This document shows positions 27,638 to 35,975 of a DNA stretch of 64,000 nucleotides, in pieces. Numbering within the stretch: the first letter of the stretch is position 1; the number at the start of each line of letters is the position of its first letter. The notes beneath the pieces were generated by a model. The model made no database searches. It was not told the origin of the DNA and saw only the letters and a list, made by a program, of their open reading frames with translations. The position numbers and the translations under genes were made by a program. This DNA comes from Candidatus Bathyarchaeia archaeon (GTDB taxonomy: Archaea; Thermoproteota; Bathyarchaeia; Bathyarchaeales; Bathycorpusculaceae). The stretch is from assembly GCA_038873195.1 (NCBI GenBank), contig JAVZEV010000001.1:648490-712489 (forward strand), given 5' to 3'.

Positions 27638-27958
27638 CTAATGTTTTGTCTTTTTGAGTAGCGCCCTAATGGTTCCAGAAACAGCCAAAACATGGATTGT
27701 AGCAGGCTTGTTCCCAATACTGGTTATCACAGCTATTGCCGTTCTAACATTTTCGAGACTAACATGCGTAGCGCGGATAACAGCAAACTTTTCTTCTGCG
27801 TCATAATCAATCAAAGCCAAACCTGTCCGGCTTGCGCCATACTCGCCATAAAGCTTGGAAACGGAATTCCAAATCGTATCCATCAATTCTTTTGAAGTAA
27901 ACGTGTCTTCAGCATCTATTCTTAAGGCGAGGTAGCGCCACCTCACATTTCTTCGCAA
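27638..27958 (-). CDS. rnp2: RNase P protein component 2 (Pop5)
   Basis: 106 residues of the Rpp14/Pop5 family: WRYLALRIDAEDTF at the N-terminus, GEYGASRTGLALIDYD in the centre, and a C-terminal ATIHVLAVSGTIRAL strand-helix. Pop5 pairs with Rpp30 to stimulate the RNase P RNA in tRNA 5' maturation. Its start overlaps the end of rnp3 by 16 nt, the usual archaeal arrangement. Last protein gene of the leftward operon. Confidence 0.92.
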   Translation of the reverse strand: MRRNVRWRYLALRIDAEDTFTSKELMDTIWNSVSKLYGEYGASRTGLALIDYDAEEKFAVIRATHVSLENVRTAIAVITSIGNKPATIHVLAVSGTIRALLKKTKH

Positions 27959-28686
27959 TCTCTTCCTCTCCTTATAATACGTATTCCAGGCGCAACAAAC
28001 CGGGAATCCAGCTTTTCTCTATTTCTTCGAACGATTGCCACTGGATTTTCTGAAACCGCCTTTATGGCTGATGCTGTGTCTAAATCGAAAAGAGAAGCTA
28101 GGGAAGCCAATTCCCGCGGCTTGCGTAGTAACAGTTCTTCTGAAGCTCCGCTGGACATAACAATTGGAACATGAAACTCCTGCGCAATCGCTACTTCTCT
28201 TCGCAAATATGAAAGAAGCCTAGTTCTAGCTGGTCCTTCCAGAACAAGTAATGGTTTCAGGTCAATTTCAAGAGAGGCAAAGCTTTGTGAGGCTAATTCT
28301 GCTTCTGCTTTGTCAAAGAATCTTTTGTGGAAATCGACGGATTGGAAATTTAAGAGGTCTACACGGCGGTCTTTTGCTGCTTGTCTTGCCACACTTTTAG
28401 AGTCGCACATCACCGCGACTATTTCAAATCTTCTTCTAAAATTTCTTAAACTGCTCAATAATTCTTTGGGTGTTTTGGGTTTCAAATCAATGCGGGATGC
28501 AAAATCGACGCCGGCTTCGCTGCAAAGATTCTGCAATTGTGTAAGTCTGTCTTCAGGAAAGTTTGATGGTAAAGGCACTGCGATGAGGCGGTAACCTAAC
28601 TGAGAAGCTTTTCTTATTATGCGTGCAGTTTGTTCAAGGTCTCTCAAATTTGGGCATAAATGAAAGTCTGCAAAGATTCTTTTCAT
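27943..28686 (-). CDS. rnp3: RNase P protein component 3 (Rpp30)
   Basis: 247 residues. TIM-barrel-like Rpp30 features include FADFHLCPN at the N-terminus, YRLIAVPLPSNFPE, the conserved VDLLNFQSVDFHKRFFDKAEAELA block, and a C-terminal FVAPGIRIIRR. Partner of Pop5, encoded next. Its start overlaps the preceding RNA-binding gene by 4 nt, indicating translational coupling. Confidence 0.92.
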   Translation of the reverse strand: MKRIFADFHLCPNLRDLEQTARIIRKASQLGYRLIAVPLPSNFPEDRLTQLQNLCSEAGVDFASRIDLKPKTPKELLSSLRNFRRRFEIVAVMCDSKSVARQAAKDRRVDLLNFQSVDFHKRFFDKAEAELASQSFASLEIDLKPLLVLEGPARTRLLSYLRREVAIAQEFHVPIVMSSGASEELLLRKPRELASLASLFDLDTASAIKAVSENPVAIVRRNREKLDSRFVAPGIRIIRRGRDCEEM

Positions 28687-29129
28687 GGAAGCATCCCAAA
28701 TTTTCGGCAGATGTTCACTATTTCTTCTGGGTTAGATTTTTGGAAGTGAATGCAGAAGTGGATTGGGTCCGCGCGGGAGAGCTTAATCTCATTCAAATAA
28801 GCCGACTGCTTATCGAGTCTCAAGTAAAGGTTTCCTTTGTCCAAGTGCTCTTTAATTTCACTGCTCAGTTGCTCTTTGTCTATGATGCTCAGTCCAGAAG
28901 ACAACTTTTCAAAAACTGCTTGGACGGCGCTTTTTTCTTTGATTCTTGTTTCTAAAAGAATTATTGGGTTTCCATGGTGACCAGATAGATTTGTTCGTTT
29001 GATGACAACATTTTCGATTACTTCGGCTGGAAGCGTATTGTATACAGCGTTGAGAACCTTGTTTACGTCTTCTGTTGCATGGGCAAAGACTCGTATGTCA
29101 ATGTAGCCTATAGGAATTTTAGAAGGCAA
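28683..29129 (-). CDS. Exosome-associated RNA-binding protein (COG1325-like)
   Basis: 148 residues: YIDIRVFAHATEDVNKVLNAV at the N-terminus, a central NLSGHHGNPIILLETRI, and a C-terminal LSRADPIHFCIHFQ. This matches the archaeal family usually annotated as an RNA-binding protein linked to the exosome, found in the same gene order with ribosomal and RNase P genes. Direct function is not established. It is 34 nt behind L13e and overlaps rnp3. Confidence 0.82.
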   Translation of the reverse strand: MPSKIPIGYIDIRVFAHATEDVNKVLNAVYNTLPAEVIENVVIKRTNLSGHHGNPIILLETRIKEKSAVQAVFEKLSSGLSIIDKEQLSSEIKEHLDKGNLYLRLDKQSAYLNEIKLSRADPIHFCIHFQKSNPEEIVNICRKFGMLP

Positions 29130-29163
29130 ACACGCATCACACTAATCATGAATAAACAACGGC

Positions 29164-29403
29164 TTAACTTTTAGATTTTCCTCTTTTCTTAGGTTTAGAT
29201 TCAGCTTTTTTGCGTTTCAAGAACTCTTTAACAGTAGCAATATTTCCCTCGTGCACGGTTCTTCTTCGCAAATCCACGGGAACGCCAAGCTTCAAAGCGT
29301 CACTCACGCTTATTCCGGCTTTCTTCAGTTCTTCTCGGCTGAAACCTCTTCCAAGACGCTGTTTTCCATTCTTTTTGAAAACTGTAGGCTTTACTGCAAT
29401 CAT
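29164..29403 (-). CDS. rpl13e: Ribosomal protein L13e
   Basis: 79 residues: LGRGFSREELKKAGI, SVSDALKLGVPVDLRRRT, VHEGN, and a lysine-rich tail. This is the short archaeal version of eukaryotic eL13, mostly limited to TACK archaea, which supports the lineage call. ATG at 29403 is 4 nt behind the L15e stop. Confidence 0.88.
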   Translation of the reverse strand: MIAVKPTVFKKNGKQRLGRGFSREELKKAGISVSDALKLGVPVDLRRRTVHEGNIATVKEFLKRKKAESKPKKRGKSKS

Positions 29404-29407
29404 CAGC

Positions 29408-29983
29408 CTAATCTCCTCTAGCTGCTTTTCTGCTTGGCCTAACCTTTTCGGCTCCGCGTCCCTTGTTTCTTAAGCCTCTAACTTTTTTGCCCGCGCTTGT
29501 TAGGCTTCTGAAGACTCGTTTTTTATGTTGTTTTTGGCATATCCAATTGATGTTTTTGTCATTTTTTATTGAAGGATGGTGTGGGTCAACCATGATTATT
29601 TCGAACCATTTTGAGCGTCCGTCTTCGCCTACCCAGTAAGAGTTGAGAACTTCAAGGTTTGGAAACTTTCTCGCGGCTCTTTCTTCAGCGATTAGTCTTA
29701 GGCTTTTGGCAGGCTTAAACTTCTTTACACCCATTCTTTTTGGTCTTCTTCCAGCTTTTGGTCTCTGTTTTCTTAAGCCGCCGCGTCTGACGCGTACACG
29801 AACCATCACGAAGCCTTGTTTTGCTTTGTAGCCTAGTTTTCTTGCTCTGTCCAAACGTGTTGGTTTTTCTATGCGAGTTATTGCTTGTTGCTTTCGCCAT
29901 TCTATTAATCTTTGGCGCATTAACTCGTCTACGAAGGATTTTTCTGGTTTTGCCCAAGCTTCGGCTATGTACTTGTATGCCAT
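29408..29983 (-). CDS. rpl15e: Ribosomal protein L15e
   Basis: About 191 residues. The ATG at 29983 ([10 protein letters not shown]) is chosen because GAGGTG lies 6 nt upstream; the GTG at 29992 is part of that Shine-Dalgarno. It shows [40 protein letters not shown] and [22 protein letters not shown], all typical of eL15. First gene of the leftward operon L15e-L13e-RNA-binding-rnp3-rnp2. The leader of about 150 nt to the element at 30124 contains two small hairpins (AGCC/GGCT near 30016-30029, GCGGA/TCCGC near 30034-30050). Confidence 0.95.
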   Translation of the reverse strand: MAYKYIAEAWAKPEKSFVDELMRQRLIEWRKQQAITRIEKPTRLDRARKLGYKAKQGFVMVRVRVRRGGLRKQRPKAGRRPKRMGVKKFKPAKSLRLIAEERAARKFPNLEVLNSYWVGEDGRSKWFEIIMVDPHHPSIKNDKNINWICQKQHKKRVFRSLTSAGKKVRGLRNKGRGAEKVRPSRKAARGD

Positions 29984-30123
29984 TTCATTCACCTCACACT
30001 AGTTTATGGTTCAGCCTTTGCAGGCTACATCCCAGCGGACGTTTAATCCGCCAATAGCTTTGATTCATAGCATCATGCAGTAAAATAAACTTTTCCGGAT
30101 AACTTGTAGCTTCTCGGAGTCTC

Positions 30124-30151
30124 TAGCCCCCCTTATAAATAAATTGAACTT
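30124..30151. repeat. Recurring C-run/TTATAWATA element, copy 2
   Basis: TAG, six C, then TTATAAATAAATTGAACTT; this copy differs from the others at a few positions after the TATA-like core. It lies between the dph6 stop and the L15e operon start. Read on the - strand, TTTATAAG could act as a TATA box for the ribosomal operon, with a leader of roughly 120 nt. Confidence 0.55.
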
Positions 30152-30229
30152 TCGAGAGGTTTGCTTGTGGAAAATTGGGATTGAAAATTTCAGAGTATAA
30201 CTGGTTCTAATGTACCACTTCAGAAATAA

Positions 30230-30901
30230 TCATTTGTTCTCGAGCATTGCTTTGGTGACAAGAAAATATCCGCTTTGATTTTTCCACGTCTTCTTTGCTT
30301 CAATAATGCTTATTCTTTTTTTGAAAAAGGGCGCGTCAAGCACGAGTGTCTCGTATTCACCTCCTTCGCCAACAATTGAAATTCCATACTGCCTATTTAA
30401 CTCAATTAAAGCCTTAACTGTGGCTTCATCAATTTTTCTTCCAAGCCATTCTCGGCTAAAGCCATGCGCATAAACTCCAGTGATTATGGTCTCAAATCGC
30501 TGTTGCAGAACTTCTTTTATAAGGCTTAATGGGTTTTCTCCCCAAAGGGGTGTCATGCATTTTAGTTTCAGTTGTTCACAGATTTTTTCAATTCTTATTT
30601 TTTGATAGTTTGAGGCGATTGCGCCGGAGACCACCGCGTCAACATCAAGCGTCCCGATTAAATGCTTAAGGTCTTCAACTTCTTTCTCCTTTATTCCAGA
30701 CGTTTCCGCTTTTGCAAGCGGTATTTCAACGGCTTGCGCAAACAAGTCCATTAGGCGAATGTTTGGGTAATGAAACATCCAGCTATCTTCTCTCAAAGGA
30801 ATCATACTCACCAAGCATTTCACGTCATGACCCGCGTTTAAGACTCTATAAAGCGCTAAGGTAGAATCCTTTCCACCGGTAGCTAAAACCGCAACACGCA
30901 T
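30230..30901 (-). CDS. dph6: Diphthine-ammonia ligase family ATP pyrophosphatase
   Basis: 223 residues. The PP-loop ATGGKDST is at residues 7-14. YPNIRLMDLFAQAV, VVSGAIASNYQKIRIE, CMTPLWGENP and GEGGEYETLVLDAPFF are hallmark blocks of the Dph6/MJ0570 family, which amidates diphthine on elongation factor 2 using ATP and ammonia. No EF-2 gene is nearby. Confidence 0.9.
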   Translation of the reverse strand: MRVAVLATGGKDSTLALYRVLNAGHDVKCLVSMIPLREDSWMFHYPNIRLMDLFAQAVEIPLAKAETSGIKEKEVEDLKHLIGTLDVDAVVSGAIASNYQKIRIEKICEQLKLKCMTPLWGENPLSLIKEVLQQRFETIITGVYAHGFSREWLGRKIDEATVKALIELNRQYGISIVGEGGEYETLVLDAPFFKKRISIIEAKKTWKNQSGYFLVTKAMLENK

Positions 30902-30961
30902 GTAGCATTACACTTCTAACTAATTAACCAATAATCCCAAATTTAAAGAAATTGAATAGTG

Positions 30962-32323
30962 TCACTCCACAAGTTTTGCTCTCGCTTCCCTGAATAAAGC
31001 CTCTGTTTCTCCTTGCCATTTCTCAAAATTTTCCGGAGTTTCTGGATAGTTTTTGTAGTGAACTTTTATCTGCTTCATTAAGTTAGCAGTGATTCTGAGC
31101 TTGTTCAGAAATCGTATTCTTTTTAAGCCTTTGAAAACTCGCTTGGCAGTTTCCGTTATGTTCAAATGGAACTCTTCGCCCAAGCCAGCTTTCAAGACAT
31201 CTTCTTCAGTCAAGAGTCTATATTTCATTCCATAGTTCAAATCTTCGTCGCGGCATGTCAAAAGCAACATGCGAAAAGCATCAAGCCCTGCTTGTTTCGT
31301 CCCGTACATTTCCATATACTTACAGTTGTAAGACCATAATGATTCTCGGCTTGCATCTCCCTTTTCCAAAGCGTCAGCTATAGTTTTTCCAGCAAGATAG
31401 CCGCTGAGCATAGACGGACCAATTCCGCCACCATGTATCGGATTTACTAGGCACGCTGCGTCGCCAAGAATTGCAACTCCGTTTCCAACCATACTATCTA
31501 AGGGTCTACGTGTTGGGTCATACCAAGAGCCGCCAGTAAGAAGCAGTGAACCTTCAAAAAGGGGTTTTGTTAGTATATGCTTGTAAAGTTGGTTTTTTGG
31601 GTTTGGAAAATTGCCATGCATGCAAACTCCTAAGCCAACGTTGACTTTTGCTCCGCCTTTAGGAAAAATCCACGTGTAACCACCAGGCGTTACCTTCTGG
31701 TTCAAGTAAATTTCGCAGTAGTCTGTGTTCTTGGTTTCTTGTTTGAGCTGCCTAATTTCACGATAACAAGCCTCGACATCCTCGTTTGCAATTTCAGTTT
31801 CTATTTTCATATTTTCTGGAAGTTTCCGTCTAATCACTGCTGGAAAACCACTAGCGTCCACAACAACTTTGCTCTTTAATTGAAGATTTCTGCTCGTCTT
31901 TACATCTTTAACCATAACTCCGGTTACAAAATTCTTTTCAATAACTGGCTCCAAACACAGCGTAGAATCCATGAGAATGGCACCTTCATCCAAGGCTTTT
32001 TCCAACAACCACTGCCCAAAAAGGCGCCGATTCAGCAAGTAGCCAACAAAATCCTCGTGGTGAATAGTGAAGATTGTCTCTAAATCAGGCGAATAAATTT
32101 TAATACCCTCAATTCTCTTTTCCAACTCGCCGCCTTGGGGCTTTTCCAAACCAACAGTTTTTAAGTGATGTTCTCCCAGAGCGTCTCCACAAATTTTTTC
32201 ACCAATCTCCTCCCGCTTTTTCCGTTCAACTATGCAAACTTTTAAGCCCGCTTCTGCAGTTGTTTTCGCTGCTAGGCAACCTGCTGTTCCAGCGCCGACC
32301 ACGACAACGTCAAACTTTTCCAA
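30962..32323 (-). CDS. Geranylgeranyl reductase-family flavoprotein
   Basis: About 453 residues. Start chosen as TTG at 32323 because AAGGAGG lies 8 nt before it and the FAD loop (FDVVVVGAGTAGC) then begins at residue 3; the open frame runs further to 32404. It also shows GEKICGDALG, the PGGYTWIFPKGG block, and GDAACLVNPIHGGGIGPSMLSG. The PxxYxWxFP motif and the GD/GGG region are diagnostic of the GGR family, which saturates isoprenoid chains of archaeal lipids. Paralogues can act on quinones or other isoprenoids. A promoter lies directly upstream. Confidence 0.9.
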   Translation of the reverse strand: MEKFDVVVVGAGTAGCLAAKTTAEAGLKVCIVERKKREEIGEKICGDALGEHHLKTVGLEKPQGGELEKRIEGIKIYSPDLETIFTIHHEDFVGYLLNRRLFGQWLLEKALDEGAILMDSTLCLEPVIEKNFVTGVMVKDVKTSRNLQLKSKVVVDASGFPAVIRRKLPENMKIETEIANEDVEACYREIRQLKQETKNTDYCEIYLNQKVTPGGYTWIFPKGGAKVNVGLGVCMHGNFPNPKNQLYKHILTKPLFEGSLLLTGGSWYDPTRRPLDSMVGNGVAILGDAACLVNPIHGGGIGPSMLSGYLAGKTIADALEKGDASRESLWSYNCKYMEMYGTKQAGLDAFRMLLLTCRDEDLNYGMKYRLLTEEDVLKAGLGEEFHLNITETAKRVFKGLKRIRFLNKLRITANLMKQIKVHYKNYPETPENFEKWQGETEALFREARAKLVE

Positions 32324-32362
32324 ATGGTTTTCCTCCTTAAAGGTGAAATTCCATATTTTGTT

Positions 32363-32373
32363 GTATAAATAAA
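32363..32373 (-). promoter_or_regulatory. TATA box for the GGR-family gene
   Basis: TTTATTTATAC on the - strand lies 40-50 nt before the TTG start at 32323, leaving room for a ~20-nt leader that carries the AAGGAGG. A second TATA-like TTTATAAAG is 10 nt further upstream (32376-32384). Confidence 0.5.
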
Positions 32374-32613
32374 CCTTTATAAATTGTGAAGTAAGCCATT
32401 GCACACTTGGTATGAGTCAGCATTACCATTAAGTTATGTATAGTGAGAAACTCCACAGATTCGCAGAGTACGGTCTTTAATTGCTGATTGTAAATGTGCA
32501 AATAGTTTTAGCATATCTGTAGTCTGAATTGAAAATTCATAATTGTTAATTATATTCTTGGCTAACCATGGAAACACAATCAAAAAATCAAGACAAAATG
32601 GTGTGTCAAAAAC

Positions 32614-32862
32614 ATGATGAAAAAAGCCACAATTAATAAAAACATGACATACACAATTGATTTGACAAAAATTGATGGAGACGGCGCATTTCCATGCCCA
32701 AAATGTGGAGTTATGATATCGCCAGAAGACGAAACCGAAGAAGTCTACCAGATTGTTGAAACAAGAGTCCAAAACGATGAACTGGCAGAATTGACATTGA
32801 TATGCAACAAATGCGGAAGCAAAATAAAACTTGTAGGTTTTCTATCACAACCAGAAAACTGA
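32614..32862 (+). CDS. Small zinc-ribbon protein
   Basis: 82 residues from the ATG at 32614; ATG 32617 or 32644 (MTYTIDLTKIDGDG) are alternatives, and the last fits the compact domain best. CPKCGVMI and CNKCGSKI form one zinc ribbon around the acidic EDETEEVYQIVE segment. No Shine-Dalgarno is evident before any start. Function unknown. Confidence 0.72.
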   Translation: MMKKATINKNMTYTIDLTKIDGDGAFPCPKCGVMISPEDETEEVYQIVETRVQNDELAELTLICNKCGSKIKLVGFLSQPEN

Positions 32863-32885
32863 AAAACTCAATGACAATTTTAATG

Positions 32886-33110
32886 TTACTTTTGTTCTTC
32901 TAACCTTTTACTTATAGCAACGAAGATTAGCCATAAGATTGCGCCATAGAAGAGGCCATTAAAAATGGCACTTAAATAACTGGAAAAGTTTTGCACGGCG
33001 TCTCCAAGTAGTGCACAGAAAATATTTCCAGGAAACATTGGTGATTGCATTATTATAGAGGCTGACGTAATCAACAAGAAGAAGACTATTAAGATTACGG
33101 CGCCTTTCAT
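32886..33110 (-). CDS. Small two-helix membrane protein
   Basis: 74 residues. The first hydrophobic segment (residues 4-22, VILIVFFLLITSASIIM) could be a signal anchor and the second (46-66, IFNGLFYGAILWLIFVAI) a transmembrane helix, ending in a charged KRLEEQK tail. The frame is intact, but no homologue is recognised and the Shine-Dalgarno is weak. Confidence 0.5.
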   Translation of the reverse strand: MKGAVILIVFFLLITSASIIMQSPMFPGNIFCALLGDAVQNFSSYLSAIFNGLFYGAILWLIFVAISKRLEEQK

Positions 33111-33238
33111 GGTGTGTCGCCTAACATTTACTATTACATTATTGTTTCGAACAGGGTCTTATTCAACAGAGTCTTGTATAGCAATATTTAATAAATGTTA
33201 TTGTTCACCAGTCCAACACAAATACAAGCTAGAACAAT

Positions 33239-34597
33239 CTAAAGCAAGGGAGCGCTCATTGTATAGTTAGCAAAGATTACCATATCTTGATTAAGAGTCA
33301 CAGTCCTATTCAGACTAGTGCTTCCATCTTCCCACCACAAAAACCTGTAGGCTGTTCCGCCAATTATAACAGTTGAATTAACAAGAATGAAATATGTTCC
33401 TTCAGCCAACGTGCTTTCCCAAGGAGCACTGCTCTGGAAATATTCAGACCCTTCATATTGTATCCAAAAAGTAACTCCTGGCACGTTAGAGTCTATTTTG
33501 ATAGAGTGAACCCGCGGTGGAGGAAGAGTTATCCCACAAAGAATAAAAACTATAAAGAGTATGGGAATCACGCATTTCCGCTTTTTCGAGAGAGAAGACA
33601 CATCATCTAAAGGTCCAGGATGCCGAAAAAGAGACAAAAACAGAACAAAAAAAGCCATGGGATAATATCCATAGATTACAAGAAAAACAATTGCTACAAC
33701 ATTCAATACGCCTCTCAATTTTCCGCCCAAAATAGACGTGGCAACGTGACCCCCATCTAGCATGCCTGCAGGCAACAAATTCAGCATCGTAACAATCATA
33801 CCTATGAAACCCGCAAAAGCAACAGGATGTATAAGAATTATGTTACCGCGTCCATACACACCAAGATTACTCAACGCTGTTCCTATAAGGTCGAAGAGAA
33901 TTGGAAACGACCCAAACGGTCCCTCAGGAAGTCTGTACACTACTGGCGAAAGCGCAAGACCAACAAAAGTGACAATAACAGTAATAACAAATCCTATAAG
34001 CGGCCCACTTACGCCTATGTCAAACAATGCGTCTCTGTTACGTGGTAAAGATTTCTGCATTATAACTGCGCCGAAGGTGCCGATGCCAAAAACTTGCCCA
34101 ACAGGCGGCGGGCCTGGAATGAAATATGGTGGCGACGATTCCACTTTCCTCTTGTTTGCGGTTAATTTGTGTCCCATCTCATGTGCTCCGAGAACCGCCA
34201 TTATAGCTACCGTGAATGTTGCACCGCTTATGAACGGGTTAATCATTGCAGGAGAAATCAAGTATCCAGTCGCAAACGTCGTTCCAATAGTAGCAAAAAA
34301 CAATAACCAATTGATTAGAATGTTGCTTGGTTTTGTAGGCGGTTTCTGAACCACTTTTAAAACAATTTTACCATCACGTTTTCGTAAAATCGCTATTAAA
34401 TTTATCTTTTCTAGATTATCTAACAATCTTAAAAAAGCGTTTTTTGTTTCTTGAGGCTGTTTTAAAAAGTATGTTGGAACGTTATGTTCTATCAATGCCT
34501 CTTCTACTTGAAACTCTGCAGTTACAAGCGCGGTTATTTGCTCAAAATATGCTTGGTCGAATGGTGCTTCCGCGGTTTCGCTTGGTATTTCAGTCAT
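33239..34597 (-). CDS. Site-2 protease-like M50 membrane metalloprotease
   Basis: 452 residues. An N-terminal cytoplasmic domain of about 85 residues precedes the membrane core. The zinc motif HEMGH follows AVLGA, and the third ligand is in LDGGHVATS. Six or so transmembrane segments. After the last helix, a C-terminal extracellular ~100-residue beta domain (IKIDSNVPGVTFWI...WWEDGSTSLNRTVTLNQD) resembles the modules on archaeal surface proteins. S2P-family enzymes cut membrane-embedded segments in regulated proteolysis; the client is unknown. Confidence 0.88.
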   Translation of the reverse strand: MTEIPSETAEAPFDQAYFEQITALVTAEFQVEEALIEHNVPTYFLKQPQETKNAFLRLLDNLEKINLIAILRKRDGKIVLKVVQKPPTKPSNILINWLLFFATIGTTFATGYLISPAMINPFISGATFTVAIMAVLGAHEMGHKLTANKRKVESSPPYFIPGPPPVGQVFGIGTFGAVIMQKSLPRNRDALFDIGVSGPLIGFVITVIVTFVGLALSPVVYRLPEGPFGSFPILFDLIGTALSNLGVYGRGNIILIHPVAFAGFIGMIVTMLNLLPAGMLDGGHVATSILGGKLRGVLNVVAIVFLVIYGYYPMAFFVLFLSLFRHPGPLDDVSSLSKKRKCVIPILFIVFILCGITLPPPRVHSIKIDSNVPGVTFWIQYEGSEYFQSSAPWESTLAEGTYFILVNSTVIIGGTAYRFLWWEDGSTSLNRTVTLNQDMVIFANYTMSAPLL

Positions 34598-34716
34598 GAC
34601 CTTTTTTCCCTAGCGTTTTGGTGTTTTCTATGAGTGAGTGGGAATAGAAAAGGTTATTGGAATTTTAAAATCTTTCAAATTGGTGGCGTATCGCTAAAAA
34701 GTTTACAACCCATATA

Positions 34717-34872
34717 TTATTCGACAATTTTAAGCTTTTCAATTCTTTGAGCCCAAGGAATCAACAAAAAGCCTTCAGAAAATTCTCTTAAAATTTCACT
34801 TCTAATTGTATTAGATGGTTTGTCGATAGCTTCTGGAACTAGCAAAATTTCAATAATCACCTTTTTGACCAT
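34717..34872 (-). CDS. Small IPWA-motif protein, paralogue 3
   Basis: 51 residues, ATG at 34872 behind AAGGTGAAAG. The order is V-K-K, strand IIEILLVPEA, helix TIRSEILREFSE, then LIPWAQRIEKLKIVE and TAA at 34717. It matches paralogue 1 closely (IEVLLVEES versus IEILLVPEA; IPWAAKIEKMQI versus IPWAQRIEKLKI). It lies upstream of, and in the same direction as, the M50 protease gene, 119 nt away. Confidence 0.75.
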   Translation of the reverse strand: MVKKVIIEILLVPEAIDKPSNTIRSEILREFSEGFLLIPWAQRIEKLKIVE

Positions 34873-35012
34873 GTCTTTCACCTTTTTAAGACTAAAAGAA
34901 TAAAATTTGATTATTATGATTTATTATTTATTCTGAATCTGAATTAGAATGGGCTTTTTATGAATGTTCTTTAAGAAATTAATAAAGTTCGGTTTTTGAA
35001 CTGGAACATGAA

Positions 35013-35237
35013 CTATTTTCTGAAAAACGTCAACCTTTTGGAAGTCTTAGCTTCTTTACTAACCATGTAGATTTCATAAAGTTCGTATATCGCTCCGCAA
35101 CCTTTACAATGAACGTAAGGTTTATCGCGTTTCATTCCCAGCCAGAAACCTTCTTTGGAGTTGCATTTGGGACATACTTTGAGATTACCAAATGCGTCCT
35201 CAATTTCTTGAAATCTCAAGTGCTCTCCAATCTCCAT
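35013..35237 (-). CDS. Small zinc-ribbon protein
   Basis: 74 residues with CPKCNSKEGFW and CKGCGAIYELYEIY, one zinc ribbon of the type fused to or accompanying transcription and RNA proteins. The C-terminus is basic. ATG at 35237. No partner gene suggests its role. Confidence 0.72.
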   Translation of the reverse strand: MEIGEHLRFQEIEDAFGNLKVCPKCNSKEGFWLGMKRDKPYVHCKGCGAIYELYEIYMVSKEAKTSKRLTFFRK

Positions 35238-35339
35238 AAAATAATACTCGTTGAGAAATTTAATAATTTTGATATTTCATTACTAGAAACGAAACAGTTT
35301 ATTAACATTAAATTCCTCGTTTCCAAAGGCTGACGACAA

Positions 35340-35975
35340 ATGAATGTGCAAATGTTTACGGTTGGCAGCTTACTTACAAACTGCTACATTGTAAGTTGTG
35401 AAGAAAAAAAGGAAGCAATTCTAATTGACCCAGGTTTCGATGGGCATACTGAAGCAGAAAAAATCTTCAAACACTTAAGCGAAGAAAAACTAATACCAAA
35501 ATTTATTGTAAACACCCACGGTCACCCTGACCACACATGTGGGAATAATGCAGTGAAGGAAAAATTTCACATACCAATCTTAATCCATGAATATGACGCA
35601 CACATGCTCGGCGAAACAGGCAAGAAAATCGCTCAATTTTTTGGATTTCACAATTTCTCGCCGCAAGCAGATATACTGCTACATGAAGAGGACACTGTGA
35701 AGTTTGGAAATACACTCTTAAAAGTCATACACACTCCAGGCCATAGCCGCGGAAGCATTTCACTTCTGGGCAAAAAAGAAGTCTTCACCGGAGACACATT
35801 ATTTGCAGGTTCGATTGGAAGAGTAGATTTCCCAGAAAGCTCTGAACGCGATATGAAAAACTCTCTAAGAAAATTGGCACAGTTACCGGAAAACCTCATT
35901 GTTTATCCGGGACATGGCCCAGCAACAACAATCGGTGAAGAAAAACACGCCAACCCATTTCTTCAATGGCTATAG
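35340..35975 (+). CDS. Metallo-beta-lactamase-fold hydrolase (glyoxalase II-like)
   Basis: 211 residues. NTHGHPDHTCG carries the HxHxDH metal motif, VIHTPGHSRGSIS and FTGDTLFAGSIGR supply the further metal ligands, and YPGHGPATTIGEEK ends the core. The short C-terminus and lack of the glyoxalase II substrate domain make thioesterase or other MBL hydrolase activity more likely than true glyoxalase II. Its end overlaps the convergent cofE by 6 nt. Confidence 0.87.
   Translation: MNVQMFTVGSLLTNCYIVSCEEKKEAILIDPGFDGHTEAEKIFKHLSEEKLIPKFIVNTHGHPDHTCGNNAVKEKFHIPILIHEYDAHMLGETGKKIAQFFGFHNFSPQADILLHEEDTVKFGNTLLKVIHTPGHSRGSISLLGKKEVFTGDTLFAGSIGRVDFPESSERDMKNSLRKLAQLPENLIVYPGHGPATTIGEEKHANPFLQWL

Noticed and set aside
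32434-32772. 112-codon - strand frame covering the zinc-ribbon gene at 32614
   Set aside because: The sense frame has two perfect CPxCG-type knuckles; the antisense one is a cysteine/phenylalanine-rich shadow.
33762-34349. 195-codon open frame on the + strand opposite the M50 protease
   Set aside because: It is the mirror of a convincing membrane protease with intact HExxH and DGGH motifs; the antisense product has no domain and is compositionally odd.
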